Positions 1 to 8,059 of a stretch of 16,136 nt of DNA are shown here, piece by piece; position 1 is the first letter of the stretch, and each line of letters starts with the position of its first letter. Origin of the DNA: Rhizobiales bacterium TMED168. Its GTDB lineage: Bacteria; Pseudomonadota; Alphaproteobacteria; MED-G09. The DNA lies in contig NHHR02000005.1 in assembly GCA_002170885.2 (NCBI GenBank), positions 1 through 16,136 on the forward strand, written 5' to 3'. Below the pieces are notes generated by a model. The model searched no databases. It saw nothing but the letters and a program-made list of their open reading frames with translations, and was not told the DNA's origin. Made by a program: the position numbers and the translations under genes.

Positions 1-372
1 ATCAATTAAGAGAAAAACTCTTCTTAAATTTGATCTATTTTGTAGATAATATTTAGATAATTCTGTCCAATCCTCTATTTTTTTCTTGGAAACTTTTGCA
101 TATCCATATCCCGGCATATCAACAATATTAATAATTGGCTTATCATCAATTATGGAAAAAAAATTTAACTCTTGAGTTCTACCAGGCGTCTTCGATGTAT
201 TTGCTAATTTTGATCTTTTTGTTATTGCATTTAATAATGAGGATTTTCCAACATTTGATCTTCCCAAAAAAGCTATCTCAGGGATACTTGATATATCAAG
301 CCCGTCAACGCTTGCAACACCTTTTACAAATGAACAATTTTCAAAAGAGAGATTTTTCTTATCAGCATTCAT
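1..372 (-). CDS. engB: EngB/YihA ribosome-biogenesis GTPase, 3' part outside the window
   Basis: Small TRAFAC-class GTPase that helps assemble the large ribosomal subunit in the cytoplasm. It is not listed as a complete reading frame because it runs off the left edge: 124 codons are present of a protein usually near 200 residues. By hand translation the G1 P-loop GRSNVGKSS lies near residues 37-45, the G2 region KTPGRTQ follows at about residues 61-67, and the G3 motif DMPGYGYA at about residues 84-91. The G4 (TKxD) and G5 motifs would lie beyond the edge. The ATG at 372 is four bases after the yidC stop, so it is probably translated from the same mRNA; GAAGAA at the end of yidC is the only Shine-Dalgarno-like sequence. 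A nearby second ATG (368-366) is out of frame. Identification is firm from the motifs and from the yidC neighbour. Confidence 0.95.
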   Translation of the reverse strand, partial: MNADKKNLSFENCSFVKGVASVDGLDISSIPEIAFLGRSNVGKSSLLNAITKRSKLANTSKTPGRTQELNFFSIIDDKPIINIVDMPGYGYAKVSKKKIEDWTELSKYYLQNRSNLRRVFLLID

Positions 373-376
373 TGGT

Positions 377-2086
377 TTATTCTTCAGAATTTTTTTTACC
401 AAAATTTGCAAATAGTGCAATTTCCATTCCTTGCTTCTTCATAATATAGGCTTGCTGTATTATTGATAATAATCCATTCCATGCCCAATAAATAACAAGT
501 CCTATCGGAAAGTTTGCTGCAATAAAAATCATAAATATTGGCATCCAAGTAAAAAGTGTTTTTTGAATCTGATCAGTTGGTGCAGGATTTAACTTTGTTT
601 GGAGAAAAAATGTTAGCCCAAATAAAAGATGAAAAAAACCTATCATTAAAATTTGCGGGGGTGTCCAGTTTATAATTCCAAATAAATTGAATACTGATAA
701 TGGATCAGGTGCAGATAAATCTCTAATCCATCCAAAAAATGGAGCATGCCTCATTTCTATAGTTACGAGAAGAACATTATATAATGCAAAAAATACTGGT
801 ATTTGAATAAATATAGGTAGACAACCAGAAAGAGGTTTTAATTCTTCTTTCTTGTACAAAGTTTGCATTTCTTGGGCCATTTTTTGACGATCATCACCAT
901 ATAAATCTTTCATTTTTTGAATTTCAGGCTGAACTTTTCTCATCTTTGCCATTTGTACATATGACCTATTAACAACTGGGAAAAATACAAGTTTAATGAG
1001 AACAGTTAAAAGAAGAATGGCCATCCCAAAATTTCCAGTATAAATATATAGGAAATCTAAAATATAAAATAATGGTTTTGAAATAAAGTAAAACCAACCC
1101 CAGTCAATAATTAAATCAAATTTAGGTAGATTTTTATTTTCAGAATAATTTTGAATTATATCTACCTCCTTGGCTCCTATAAAAATTAAACCACTTGAAG
1201 AAATAGTTCCACCAGGAGAGGCGCTGGAAGCCTCACCTGTATAACCAATTCTATAAATATCACTCTTATTTTGTCTAGAAACTTTGAAGTGAGCTTTTTT
1301 CTCGCCTTCATCAAGCGAACTTATAGCAGTTGCCCAATATTTATCCCTTACCCCTATCCATCCATTTCGGAATTCTTTTCTATAATCTTTTTTAGAAATA
1401 TCATCATAATCTTGTTCATCCAACTCTTCATCAAACCATCCGGTTGGGCCTTCATGGAGAAGGCCTAATGTTTGACTTGTTGGAAGTTCTTGTCTTGAAA
1501 GTTTATTAAAAGGAAATAATGTTATCAAACCAGAGGTGCCATTTTCCACTTCTTGAGTAAATGTAAATAGGTAATTTTCATCTATAGAAAATTTTTTAAT
1601 AAAATTTAGACCATTACCATTATTCCATGAGATAATAATTGGTGTATCTGGGGATAAAATACTATTTTGTGACTCTAATTTCCATAAAGTATTTTCATCT
1701 GGAAGTATAAAATTAGCTCCCCTAGGCGCCAACCATCCTGACTCAACCCAATAGGACTCTTCTTTAAATAATTGAACGTAATCACTATCTAAATCAGTCG
1801 AAGTATTGAACTTCTTTAAGAAAATTTCATTAATTTGCGCTCCACAGAGGTCAATTGATCCTTCTATCCTATTGTTATCAATTATTACTTTTTCAGAGGT
1901 ACATGAAGATTTTGCTGTCGCCAATGCTTTATTAATGTTAGATATCTCTATTTCTTCGATCGACATATCTATAGTGTCTTCTTCTTGGTTATATACTGAT
2001 TGTTCAACAGGAAAAAATATTTGCCAGCTGAATAAAATAATCATAGCTAATACAATTGCTAATATGTATCTTGATAAATCATTCAT
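377..2086 (-). CDS. yidC: YidC/Oxa1-family membrane protein insertase
   Basis: Inserts and folds inner-membrane proteins, alone or with SecYEG. At 569 residues it has the full Gram-negative layout: an N-terminal membrane anchor (about residues 7-25), a large periplasmic domain (about 30-325), then the conserved five-helix core. The first core helix contains K365 in TVLIKLVFFP, at the place of the groove arginine of E. coli YidC; lysine is common there in Alphaproteobacteria. Next come the cytoplasmic coiled-coil loop (about 378-415), LKPLSGCLPIFIQIPVFFALY (417-437) and the segment around VTIEMRHAPFFGW (441-453), a wording typical of alphaproteobacterial YidC. The ATG at 2086 overlaps the rnpA stop in an ATGA arrangement, and GGGAG stands 8 bases upstream, so coupled translation is likely. 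engB follows after four bases. Confidence 0.98.
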   Translation of the reverse strand: MNDLSRYILAIVLAMIILFSWQIFFPVEQSVYNQEEDTIDMSIEEIEISNINKALATAKSSCTSEKVIIDNNRIEGSIDLCGAQINEIFLKKFNTSTDLDSDYVQLFKEESYWVESGWLAPRGANFILPDENTLWKLESQNSILSPDTPIIISWNNGNGLNFIKKFSIDENYLFTFTQEVENGTSGLITLFPFNKLSRQELPTSQTLGLLHEGPTGWFDEELDEQDYDDISKKDYRKEFRNGWIGVRDKYWATAISSLDEGEKKAHFKVSRQNKSDIYRIGYTGEASSASPGGTISSSGLIFIGAKEVDIIQNYSENKNLPKFDLIIDWGWFYFISKPLFYILDFLYIYTGNFGMAILLLTVLIKLVFFPVVNRSYVQMAKMRKVQPEIQKMKDLYGDDRQKMAQEMQTLYKKEELKPLSGCLPIFIQIPVFFALYNVLLVTIEMRHAPFFGWIRDLSAPDPLSVFNLFGIINWTPPQILMIGFFHLLFGLTFFLQTKLNPAPTDQIQKTLFTWMPIFMIFIAANFPIGLVIYWAWNGLLSIIQQAYIMKKQGMEIALFANFGKKNSEE

Positions 2087-2454
2087 GATTTTATCTCCCT
2101 GAAAGCTTTTTCTAAATCATTTAATACAGATTTCCAAGAAACTTTGTTGGTTTTTATTGTTGCCACAACAACATAGTCATAACCATTTTTTCCATACTTT
2201 GGAATAACTTCTTTTAAAGCATGCCTTAATCTTCTTTTTGCTTTATTTCTCTCAACAGCAATACCAATTTTTTTTGTCGCTGTTATTCCATATCTAGGAT
2301 TTTTTTTATCACCTCTTTTAAATTTTTGTAGAAACAAACTTGGTGTTTTTATGTATTCACCTTTAGAGACTTTTACATAATCTGAACGTTTAGTGATTTT
2401 ACTTAAAATAAACCCTAGTTCTTTCGAGTCATTTTCATTTAACTTAAATTTCAT
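2083..2454 (-). CDS. rnpA: Ribonuclease P protein component
   Basis: Protein subunit of RNase P, which with the catalytic M1 RNA removes 5' leaders from tRNA precursors. The family signature, the RNR motif, is clear at residues 68-79 (ERNKAKRRLRHA), and the basic N-terminal part (KRSDYVKVSKGEY, residues 22-34) matches the alphaproteobacterial form. Length 123 is normal. The gene lies between rpmH (7 bases upstream) and yidC (4-base overlap), the standard position. No strong Shine-Dalgarno is visible before the ATG; the 7-base gap after the rpmH stop suggests translation by coupling to rpmH. Very sure. Confidence 0.96.
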   Translation of the reverse strand: MKFKLNENDSKELGFILSKITKRSDYVKVSKGEYIKTPSLFLQKFKRGDKKNPRYGITATKKIGIAVERNKAKRRLRHALKEVIPKYGKNGYDYVVVATIKTNKVSWKSVLNDLEKAFREIKS

Positions 2455-2461
2455 AAACTAT

Positions 2462-2596
2462 TTAAGCAGATAGAGACTTTCTACCTTTAGCTCTTCTATT
2501 AGATAAGACATTTCTGCCACCGACAGTTTGCAATCTTGAGCGGAAACCATGACGTCTTTTTCTGACTAAGTTACTAGGCTGGAATGTTCTTTTCAT
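2462..2596 (-). CDS. rpmH: Ribosomal protein bL34
   Basis: A 44-residue, very basic ribosomal protein found by translating the minus strand ahead of rnpA. It begins [19 protein letters not shown] and ends with [12 protein letters not shown], the conserved pattern of bL34, which binds 23S rRNA in the large subunit. The start ATG at 2596 is preceded, 7 bases away, by AAGGG, a reasonable Shine-Dalgarno. It is the first gene of the rpmH-rnpA-yidC-engB operon and has its own predicted promoter at 2627-2655. Complete; no anomaly. Confidence 0.98.
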   Translation of the reverse strand: MKRTFQPSNLVRKRRHGFRSRLQTVGGRNVLSNRRAKGRKSLSA

Positions 2597-2602
2597 AATT
2601 TG

Positions 2603-2627
2603 ACCCTTAAATTAATACTTTAAGGGT
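2603..2627. promoter_or_regulatory. Perfect 9-bp dyad over the rpmH transcription start
   Basis: ACCCTTAAA (2603-2611) is repeated as its exact inverse complement at 2619-2627, with 7 bases between. With the predicted -10 box at 2627-2632, transcription would start near 2620, so the dyad covers about -7 to +18. Most of the first arm would then not be transcribed, which favours a protein-binding (operator-like) site over an mRNA hairpin. If transcription instead starts further upstream, the hairpin would bury the rpmH Shine-Dalgarno AAGGG (2604-2608). The repeat is seen directly; its function is inferred. Confidence 0.5.
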
Positions 2628-2655
2628 TTATAAAACCTACATATTCTTAAGTCAA
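2627..2655 (-). promoter_or_regulatory. Sigma70-type promoter for rpmH operon
   Basis: On the minus strand TTGACT (2655-2650) and TATAAA (2632-2627) are separated by exactly 17 bases, close to the consensus TTGACA-17-TATAAT. The predicted start near 2620 gives a leader of about 24 bases before the rpmH ATG. It lies in the 77-base gap between the rmuC stop and rpmH, where a promoter is expected. Confidence 0.75.
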
Positions 2656-2673
2656 ATTAAGTGAAGAATTATA

Positions 2674-3594
2674 TTATTTTTTTTCCTGATTAATATTTTC
2701 CATATTATCAATCGCTTTTGACATTTGTCTTTCTCTAATTCCATATTCATCAATTTTACTAAGAACCTCTTCTGCTTTTTTTCTTAATTCATTTGTTGAA
2801 TTACTAAACTTTTCAAATTCTTTTTTTAATTTTCCAAATTCATTCATAATTTCTGAAGCCCTTTCATTAAATGATTCAACTCTAAAGTTCATAGAGATGC
2901 TGAGAAGATATGCTGCAAGAGAATTTGGACCTAAAATTAATACTCTATAATCTCTGAATAGCCCTTCTCTTATGTCTAGTGTATCTATTAACTGAAGAAG
3001 TGATTCGCTTGGAATATACATAATTCCAAGATCAGAAGTCTTACCCGTTAATAGATATTTTTTTCTAATATCCTCCGCATCATTTTTTATATGTCTTTCA
3101 ATATCTTTTTTGGTTGATTTTACCCTTTCCTTGTCTGAACCAGATGCTGCTTCTATATAGTTATCGTATAATCCAGAAGGAAATTTAGCATCTATCGGCT
3201 GCAATAATCCTCCAGGAAGAATAATTACAAATTCAACTCTTTTTCCGCTACCTTCTATTATTTCTTCATTTTCTCTATAATGATTTTCAGGGAAAATATC
3301 CTGAATTATAGCTTTTAATGACCATTCTCCAAATTGACCTGCCTTAGTGCCCCCAGAGAGATAATTACGTAATTTTTGAATGGGCTCTTGAAAATTCTGG
3401 ATTGAAATCCTTAGATCAGCTAGAGCCTTTTCTTGTCTCTCTAGCGTCTCATTCTGATTTTGTTGTTTTTTTTCAAAATCAATGAATACATTATTATTAT
3501 CATTAGATTTTTTATTTTGCTTATCAACTTTAAAAAAAATAAAAGCTATAAAAGCCAATAAAGTAATAAGAAGTAATAAAATTAAATAATCCAT
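2674..3594 (-). CDS. rmuC: RmuC-family protein (predicted nuclease fold, DNA-recombination limiting)
   Basis: Member of the RmuC family, named from an E. coli gene that limits inversion at short inverted repeats; biochemistry is still poorly defined. At 306 residues it is shorter than E. coli RmuC (about 475), mainly because the coiled coil is short. Residues 3-21 form one membrane helix, 35-75 are polar and coiled-coil-like, and the RmuC domain spans about 80-290. Typical family stretches are GGTKAGQFGEWSL (81-93), E121 followed by IDAK (134-137), which matches the D/E...DxK pattern of the restriction-endonuclease-like fold, and LGPNSLAAYLLSISMNFR (221-238). AAGGA a few bases before the ATG supports the start. 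It stands between tRNA-Arg and the rpmH promoter and is probably transcribed alone. Confidence 0.9.
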   Translation of the reverse strand: MDYLILLLLITLLAFIAFIFFKVDKQNKKSNDNNNVFIDFEKKQQNQNETLERQEKALADLRISIQNFQEPIQKLRNYLSGGTKAGQFGEWSLKAIIQDIFPENHYRENEEIIEGSGKRVEFVIILPGGLLQPIDAKFPSGLYDNYIEAASGSDKERVKSTKKDIERHIKNDAEDIRKKYLLTGKTSDLGIMYIPSESLLQLIDTLDIREGLFRDYRVLILGPNSLAAYLLSISMNFRVESFNERASEIMNEFGKLKKEFEKFSNSTNELRKKAEEVLSKIDEYGIRERQMSKAIDNMENINQEKK

Positions 3595-3620
3595 ATTTTC
3601 CTTAATTTAAAAATTCTTAG

Positions 3621-3697
3621 TGGCGCGCCGGGGAAGATTCGAACTCCCGACCCCTTGATTCGTAGTCAAGTACTCTATCCAGCTGAGCTACCGGCGC
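3621..3697 (-). tRNA. tRNA-Arg (anticodon ACG)
   Basis: A 77-base cloverleaf on the minus strand with genome-encoded CCA (3623-3621). The acceptor arms GCGCCGG and CCGGCGC pair perfectly over 7 bp. The D arm is GCTC...GAGT, the anticodon stem CTTGA/TCAAG encloses CTACGAA with anticodon ACG (complement of 3661-3663), and the T arm GGGAG/CTTCC holds TTCGAAT. The A34 of ACG is normally converted to inosine by TadA to read CGU, CGC and CGA. It lies between rmuC and the P1-family hydrolase, all on the same strand. Confidence 0.97.
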
Positions 3698-3706
3698 AAT
3701 AAAAAT

Positions 3707-3712
3707 ATTATA
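3707..3712 (-). promoter_or_regulatory. -10 box of the tRNA-Arg promoter
   Basis: A perfect TATAAT on the minus strand places the transcription start near 3700, three bases before the mature tRNA-Arg 5' end. No good -35 box is seen at the matching distance; the region there is only T-rich. Confidence 0.45.
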
Positions 3713-3735
3713 AACTAAAAATTGAGAATAAAAAA

Positions 3736-4740
3736 TTATTCATATTTTTCTTTCCAAGAGGGTATTCCCTTAAGGCTTTCAGCTTCATATATACCTCTTG
3801 CTATTGATCTAGAGCATACTCTTGCTCCCAACTCTCCAACCATATTTATATCATTAAGGGTTAATTCTTTTTTTAAAGTTCCTGTACTTAATACAAATAT
3901 TACATCACCATCAACAGGTGAGTGGATTGGTCTTATAGCTCGTGACATTCCTGAATGAGACATTATGGCTATTCTTTTTGCAGCCTTAGCTTCTATTTTT
4001 ACATTTGTAGCGATAATACCTATAGTTGTATTTTGCTTCGGTAAAGATCCCGCTGCTGAGGTTCCGCCAAGAATATTTAGTGATGCCTCCTTAGGAGCGC
4101 CCCTTCCTCCAAATTCTTTTTTATACTCATCTATTGCTGCCCAAAATTGACCCGTCTCCTCATTTACAGCAGATCCATAACTATTTACTGCAAATAGACC
4201 TCCCACTTGTAATCCCTCGCTTGTTACAAATGATGCACTTCCTAATCCACCTTTTAAAGAACCAGCCATTGAGCCATAGCCTGCTCCACTATTACCAAGA
4301 ATAATTTGATCAGATAAATTTGATGCTGCTTTAACTCCAAGATCAGCATAAGGTGGATTCGCACCCCAATCTTTATCCCCACCATTTGCTAAATCATATA
4401 AAATAGCACCTGGTATCATTGGTACATTTTTTGAGAAATTTGAGGGTTTATATCCTCTACCTTTAGCACCGATAAAACTTGCTACACTACTTGCAGCTTC
4501 TAAACCCCAAGTAGACCCTCCGGAGAGTACTATTGAGTCAACATTATCAACAAGGTTATAGGGATTTAGTGCTCCCACCTCTCTTGTACCTGGCGCACCT
4601 CCCCTGACATCTGCTGAAGCTATTGTTCCTTCGATAGGTGTAACTACTGTGCATCCAGTACAAATCTGTACATCATGAGAGTTTCCTACCAAAATACCAT
4701 CAACGTCTGTGATAAGATTTTTTTTCCCTATACTAATCAT
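3736..4740 (-). CDS. P1-family (DmpA/NylC-type) self-cleaving N-terminal-nucleophile hydrolase
   Basis: The P1 family (COG3191) comprises cytoplasmic Ntn hydrolases that cut themselves into two chains and act on peptides or related amides: DmpA (D-/L-aminopeptidase), BapA (beta-peptides) and NylC (6-aminohexanoate oligomers). I start at the ATG at 4740 (334 residues); it gives MISIGKKNLITDVDGILVGN, which aligns with the family start, whereas the reading frame can be extended only to a TTG at 4758. Neither start has a clear Shine-Dalgarno. Family features are GGSTWGLEA (residues 74-82), the glycine-rich GNSGAGYGSMAG (149-160), and QNTTIGII (236-243). The likely cleavage is N237/T238, with D277 and D279 (DGD) 39 and 41 residues after T238, the same spacing I recall for T267, D306 and D308 of NylC. 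No signal peptide. Divergent from ggt. The substrate cannot be told. Confidence 0.88.
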   Translation of the reverse strand: MISIGKKNLITDVDGILVGNSHDVQICTGCTVVTPIEGTIASADVRGGAPGTREVGALNPYNLVDNVDSIVLSGGSTWGLEAASSVASFIGAKGRGYKPSNFSKNVPMIPGAILYDLANGGDKDWGANPPYADLGVKAASNLSDQIILGNSGAGYGSMAGSLKGGLGSASFVTSEGLQVGGLFAVNSYGSAVNEETGQFWAAIDEYKKEFGGRGAPKEASLNILGGTSAAGSLPKQNTTIGIIATNVKIEAKAAKRIAIMSHSGMSRAIRPIHSPVDGDVIFVLSTGTLKKELTLNDINMVGELGARVCSRSIARGIYEAESLKGIPSWKEKYE

Positions 4741-4806
4741 TACAAGGAAACTAAACAAAGCTATTAAAATTGTATAGTATCAAAAATTAATATCTATGGA
4801 GATTCT

Positions 4807-6501
4807 ATGAAATTTTTAATTTTAGTTATTCTGTTCTTTGTTTTTTCTTCTTCAAGCTTTGCAGAAAATATAACACCATCTAAAGGTATAATTACCACAT
4901 CAAACCCCCATGCATCGAGAGCTGCACTAGAAATTATCGAAAAAGGTGGAAATTCAATTGATGCTGCAGTGGCAGTTCAATTGGTTCTTACACTCACTGA
5001 ACCTCAGGCAACAGGAATTGGCGGAGGAGCATTTATGCTATACTGGGATAAAAAGTCTTCAAAACTTTTTTCAATAGATGGAAGAGAAAAAGCACCATCC
5101 AGAGTAAGAGAAGATTTATTTTTAGATAGCAAGGGAAATAAAAAAAGATTTTATCCTGATGCAGTTGTTGGTTCACAATCTATTGGAGTTCCAGGGGTTA
5201 TAAGATTACTTGAAGAATCCCATAAAAAATTTGGTAAATTACCCTGGGATGAGCTTTTTAGTTATGCAATTAATTTAGCTGAAAATGGCTTTGCTGTCTC
5301 ACCTGCACTTAATTCAATTTTAGGTTATCTTGGGCCATTAAAAAAAATAGAGCCTGCGGCATCACTCTATTATATTGAAAATTTAGATGGTGAGAAAGAG
5401 CCTGTTCCAGTTGGTTACAAACTGAAAAATATAGAATATTCTAAAACTTTAAAAAGGCTCTCAAAAAGAGGTTCAAGGGATTTTTACGAAGGTGAAACTG
5501 CAAAATTAATTATTGATTCAATTAAAAAATATAATAAAGAAGCGGTATTATCACATAGTGATTTGAAAAATTATAAAATTGTATGGAGAGAACCACTTTG
5601 CAGCAAATATAGAAAATACAACGTTTGTAGTATGGGGCCACCTTCATCTGGAGGTCTAACAATGTTAATGATGCTAAAACTACTTGAAGATTTTAATATA
5701 GAGTCATTAAAACCTAATTCTATAGATATGATTCATTTATTCTCTGAGGTTAATAGAATTGCTTATGCTGATAGAGCCTATTATATGGGTGATTCAGATT
5801 TTATTAATGTACCGATTAATGGTTTACTTGACGATACATACATTAAAAAAAGAAGAAATTTAATTAATAAAGATTATTACTCTGAGGATATTAAAGAGGG
5901 TATGCCAGAAGGCTATGAAAATTTTGAAAAAAATATTGATATTTCAAAACCTTCAACAAGTCATTTTGTAATTGTTGATAAAGAAGGAAATGCTGTCTCT
6001 ATGACATCAACAGTCGAAGGCCCTTTTGGAAGCCATTTAATGGCGGGTGGATTTATTTTGAATAATGAGCTAACAGATTTTTCTATGCTACCAGAAATAA
6101 ATGGAAAAAAAATAGCTAATAGAGTAGAGCCTAATAAACGCCCTATGTCATCTATGACTCCGACAATCATATTCAAAGATAACGAGCTTTATGCTTTAAC
6201 AGGATCTCCTGGGGGAACAAGTATTATTAACTATGTAACGAAATCTGTTTTGGGTATCATTGACTGGAATCTTGAGCCAGATGAAATTGTTGAGCTACCG
6301 CATTATATGAACAAAGGTAATTATACAGAATTAGAGAAAGATAGTGTTATAGAGAATTTAAAATCAGAGCTTGAATCCAAAGGTCATCCGGTTAGGGTTT
6401 TAAAGAAGAGAAGTGGTCTTCATTTAGCTGTAAAAAAAGAAGATGGATTTATTGGCAGCGCAGACCCAAGAAGAGAAGGTTTAGTAATACCCATCAATTA
6501 A
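4807..6501 (+). CDS. ggt: Exported gamma-glutamyltransferase / glutathione hydrolase
   Basis: Periplasmic Ntn hydrolase that removes or transfers the gamma-glutamyl group of glutathione and related gamma-glutamyl compounds. A signal peptide fills residues 1-19 (hydrophobic 3-14, SSSFA before the mature start). Length 564 is normal for an unprocessed precursor. The self-cleavage nucleophile is T384 in PSTSHFVIVD, in the place of T391 of E. coli GGT. Also present are R93 in DGREKAP, NNELTDFS (419-426), RPMSSMTPT (445-453) and GSPGG (466-470), all substrate-binding blocks. The segment between NNELTDFS and RPMSSM, where the lid loop sits, is somewhat shorter than in E. coli. GGAG lies 5 bases before the ATG. 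The gene heads a run with matB-like (18 bases on) and the small epoxide-hydrolase-like gene. Glutathione hydrolase versus gamma-glutamyl acylase cannot be separated from sequence alone. Confidence 0.93.
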   Translation: MKFLILVILFFVFSSSSFAENITPSKGIITTSNPHASRAALEIIEKGGNSIDAAVAVQLVLTLTEPQATGIGGGAFMLYWDKKSSKLFSIDGREKAPSRVREDLFLDSKGNKKRFYPDAVVGSQSIGVPGVIRLLEESHKKFGKLPWDELFSYAINLAENGFAVSPALNSILGYLGPLKKIEPAASLYYIENLDGEKEPVPVGYKLKNIEYSKTLKRLSKRGSRDFYEGETAKLIIDSIKKYNKEAVLSHSDLKNYKIVWREPLCSKYRKYNVCSMGPPSSGGLTMLMMLKLLEDFNIESLKPNSIDMIHLFSEVNRIAYADRAYYMGDSDFINVPINGLLDDTYIKKRRNLINKDYYSEDIKEGMPEGYENFEKNIDISKPSTSHFVIVDKEGNAVSMTSTVEGPFGSHLMAGGFILNNELTDFSMLPEINGKKIANRVEPNKRPMSSMTPTIIFKDNELYALTGSPGGTSIINYVTKSVLGIIDWNLEPDEIVELPHYMNKGNYTELEKDSVIENLKSELESKGHPVRVLKKRSGLHLAVKKEDGFIGSADPRREGLVIPIN

Positions 6502-6519
6502 TAATAAGGCTCTCCTGAA

Positions 6520-8034
6520 ATGAATAAAAATTTATATAAAATTTTGTATGATGGCTTTGAGCCCTCGATGAATAAAATCTGCATTGAGATACCCGATAAG
6601 AGAAAAATTTCCTTTAAAGATTTAGATAAAATATCAGCACAATTTGCATCTTTTCTAAAAAACATTGGTTTAAAAAAGGGTGATAGAATGATTTGTCAAA
6701 TTGATAAATCTTTGGCTGCAATCGGACTGTATTTAGGCTGCTTAAGATATGGTATAATTTATACACCCCTGAATACATCTTATAAAACTGATGAAGTTGA
6801 ATATTTTATTGAGAATATTGAGCCAAAGTTATTTATTGGCAGCCCTAATTCTTCGGATACTAATAAAGAAATTTGTTCAAAACTAAGTGTTCCTTTTTTC
6901 GAAACTATTGGTACAGACGATGATGACTCTTTTTTTAAAAAAATTCTTTTAATGAAGCCATCATATATTTTTGAAGATTGTAATGGTTACGATATTGCTG
7001 CAATTTTATTTACCTCTGGAACGACAGGTAAATCTAAAGGGGCTATGATAACTCATGATAATTTATCGTCTAATGCAATTGCTTTAAAAGAAATTTGGAA
7101 TTTTACTGATAGGGATACACTTTTACATGCTTTACCAATTTTTCATGTTCATGGTTTATTTGTTGCTTTAAATATAGCCCTATTGAGTGCCTCAAAGATA
7201 ATTTTTATAGAAAAATTTAATATTGAGGATGTTATAGAAAATTTAAAAAATTCATCAGTAATGATGGGCGTCCCAACTTATTACAATAGGTTAGTTAACG
7301 ATGAAAATTTTAAAAGTGTGTCTTATGAAAATATGCGCCTCTTTATTTCTGGTTCAGCTCCTTTGACTGAAAAAACTTTTATAGATTTTAAGAAAAAAAC
7401 AAGTCATTCAATTTTAGAAAGATATGGAATGACTGAAACAGGTATGATCACTTCTAATCCTCTTGATGGTCAAAGAATTGAAGGAACTGTTGGCTTTCCT
7501 CTTCCTGGAGTTAAAATAAGGACTAATAAAAAAGATAATATTTTACCACCAAGTGAAAAAGGTATTGTTCAAGTTAAAGGCCCTAATGTCTTTAAAGGTT
7601 ATTGGGGGATGCAAAAAAAAACAGAAGAAGAATTTACTGAAGATGGCTTTTTTATAACTGGAGATATTGGTCAAATTGATGAAGAGGGTAGGCTTACTTT
7701 ATCAGGAAGAGTTAGTGATATGATTATCTCTGGGGGTTATAATATATATCCAAAGGAAATTGAAATAATTTTAAATAGTATAGACAATATTAAAGAAAGT
7801 GCCGTTATAGGTGTCAAAGATTTAGATCTAGGAGAGTCCGCTGTTGCTATTTTAACTTTAGAAAATAAAGAATTAAAAATTTCTGACAAAAATATTTTAG
7901 ATATATTAGAAAATCGAATTGCTAGATATAAAATACCTAAATCTTTTATTTGGGTTGAGGATTTGCCTATTAATGCGATGGGTAAAGTTCAAAAAAAAGA
8001 TTTACGTATAAAATATGAAAAAATTTTACTATGA
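6520..8034 (+). CDS. matB: MatB-like malonyl-CoA (methylmalonyl-CoA) synthetase
   Basis: Acyl-adenylating enzyme of the ANL superfamily; the closest match from memory is MatB, which joins malonate or methylmalonate to CoA using ATP. Seen in order: the P-loop FTSGTTGKSKGAM (164-176), HALPIFHVHGLF (203-214), MMGVPTYYNRL (248-258), SGSAPL (277-282), the A5 motif ERYGMTET (300-307), GTVGFPLPG (322-330), the A7 aspartate in TGDIGQID (380-387), and the C-terminal GKVQKK with catalytic lysine K492. The HALPIFHxHGLF and MMGVPT wording is distinctive of MatB rather than of long-chain or acetyl-CoA ligases. Length 504 is right. No malonyl-CoA decarboxylase or malonate transporter lies alongside, so the source of malonate, or a different dicarboxylate substrate, remains open. 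A weak AAGG precedes the ATG. Likely co-transcribed with ggt. Confidence 0.85.
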   Translation: MNKNLYKILYDGFEPSMNKICIEIPDKRKISFKDLDKISAQFASFLKNIGLKKGDRMICQIDKSLAAIGLYLGCLRYGIIYTPLNTSYKTDEVEYFIENIEPKLFIGSPNSSDTNKEICSKLSVPFFETIGTDDDDSFFKKILLMKPSYIFEDCNGYDIAAILFTSGTTGKSKGAMITHDNLSSNAIALKEIWNFTDRDTLLHALPIFHVHGLFVALNIALLSASKIIFIEKFNIEDVIENLKNSSVMMGVPTYYNRLVNDENFKSVSYENMRLFISGSAPLTEKTFIDFKKKTSHSILERYGMTETGMITSNPLDGQRIEGTVGFPLPGVKIRTNKKDNILPPSEKGIVQVKGPNVFKGYWGMQKKTEEEFTEDGFFITGDIGQIDEEGRLTLSGRVSDMIISGGYNIYPKEIEIILNSIDNIKESAVIGVKDLDLGESAVAILTLENKELKISDKNILDILENRIARYKIPKSFIWVEDLPINAMGKVQKKDLRIKYEKILL

Positions 8035-8059
8035 TAAATTTAAATAAAGAGGGAATAAT

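Noticed and set aside
135..449. Plus-strand reading frame of 104 codons
   Set aside because: It is antisense to engB and the end of yidC, both firmly identified, and resembles no protein I know.
1806..2102. Plus-strand reading frame across the yidC N-terminal region
   Set aside because: Antisense shadow of yidC/rnpA with no ribosome site or recognisable content.
4741..4758. TTG start extending the P1-family hydrolase by six residues
   Set aside because: The ATG at 4740 fits the family N-terminus better, and the extension has no Shine-Dalgarno.
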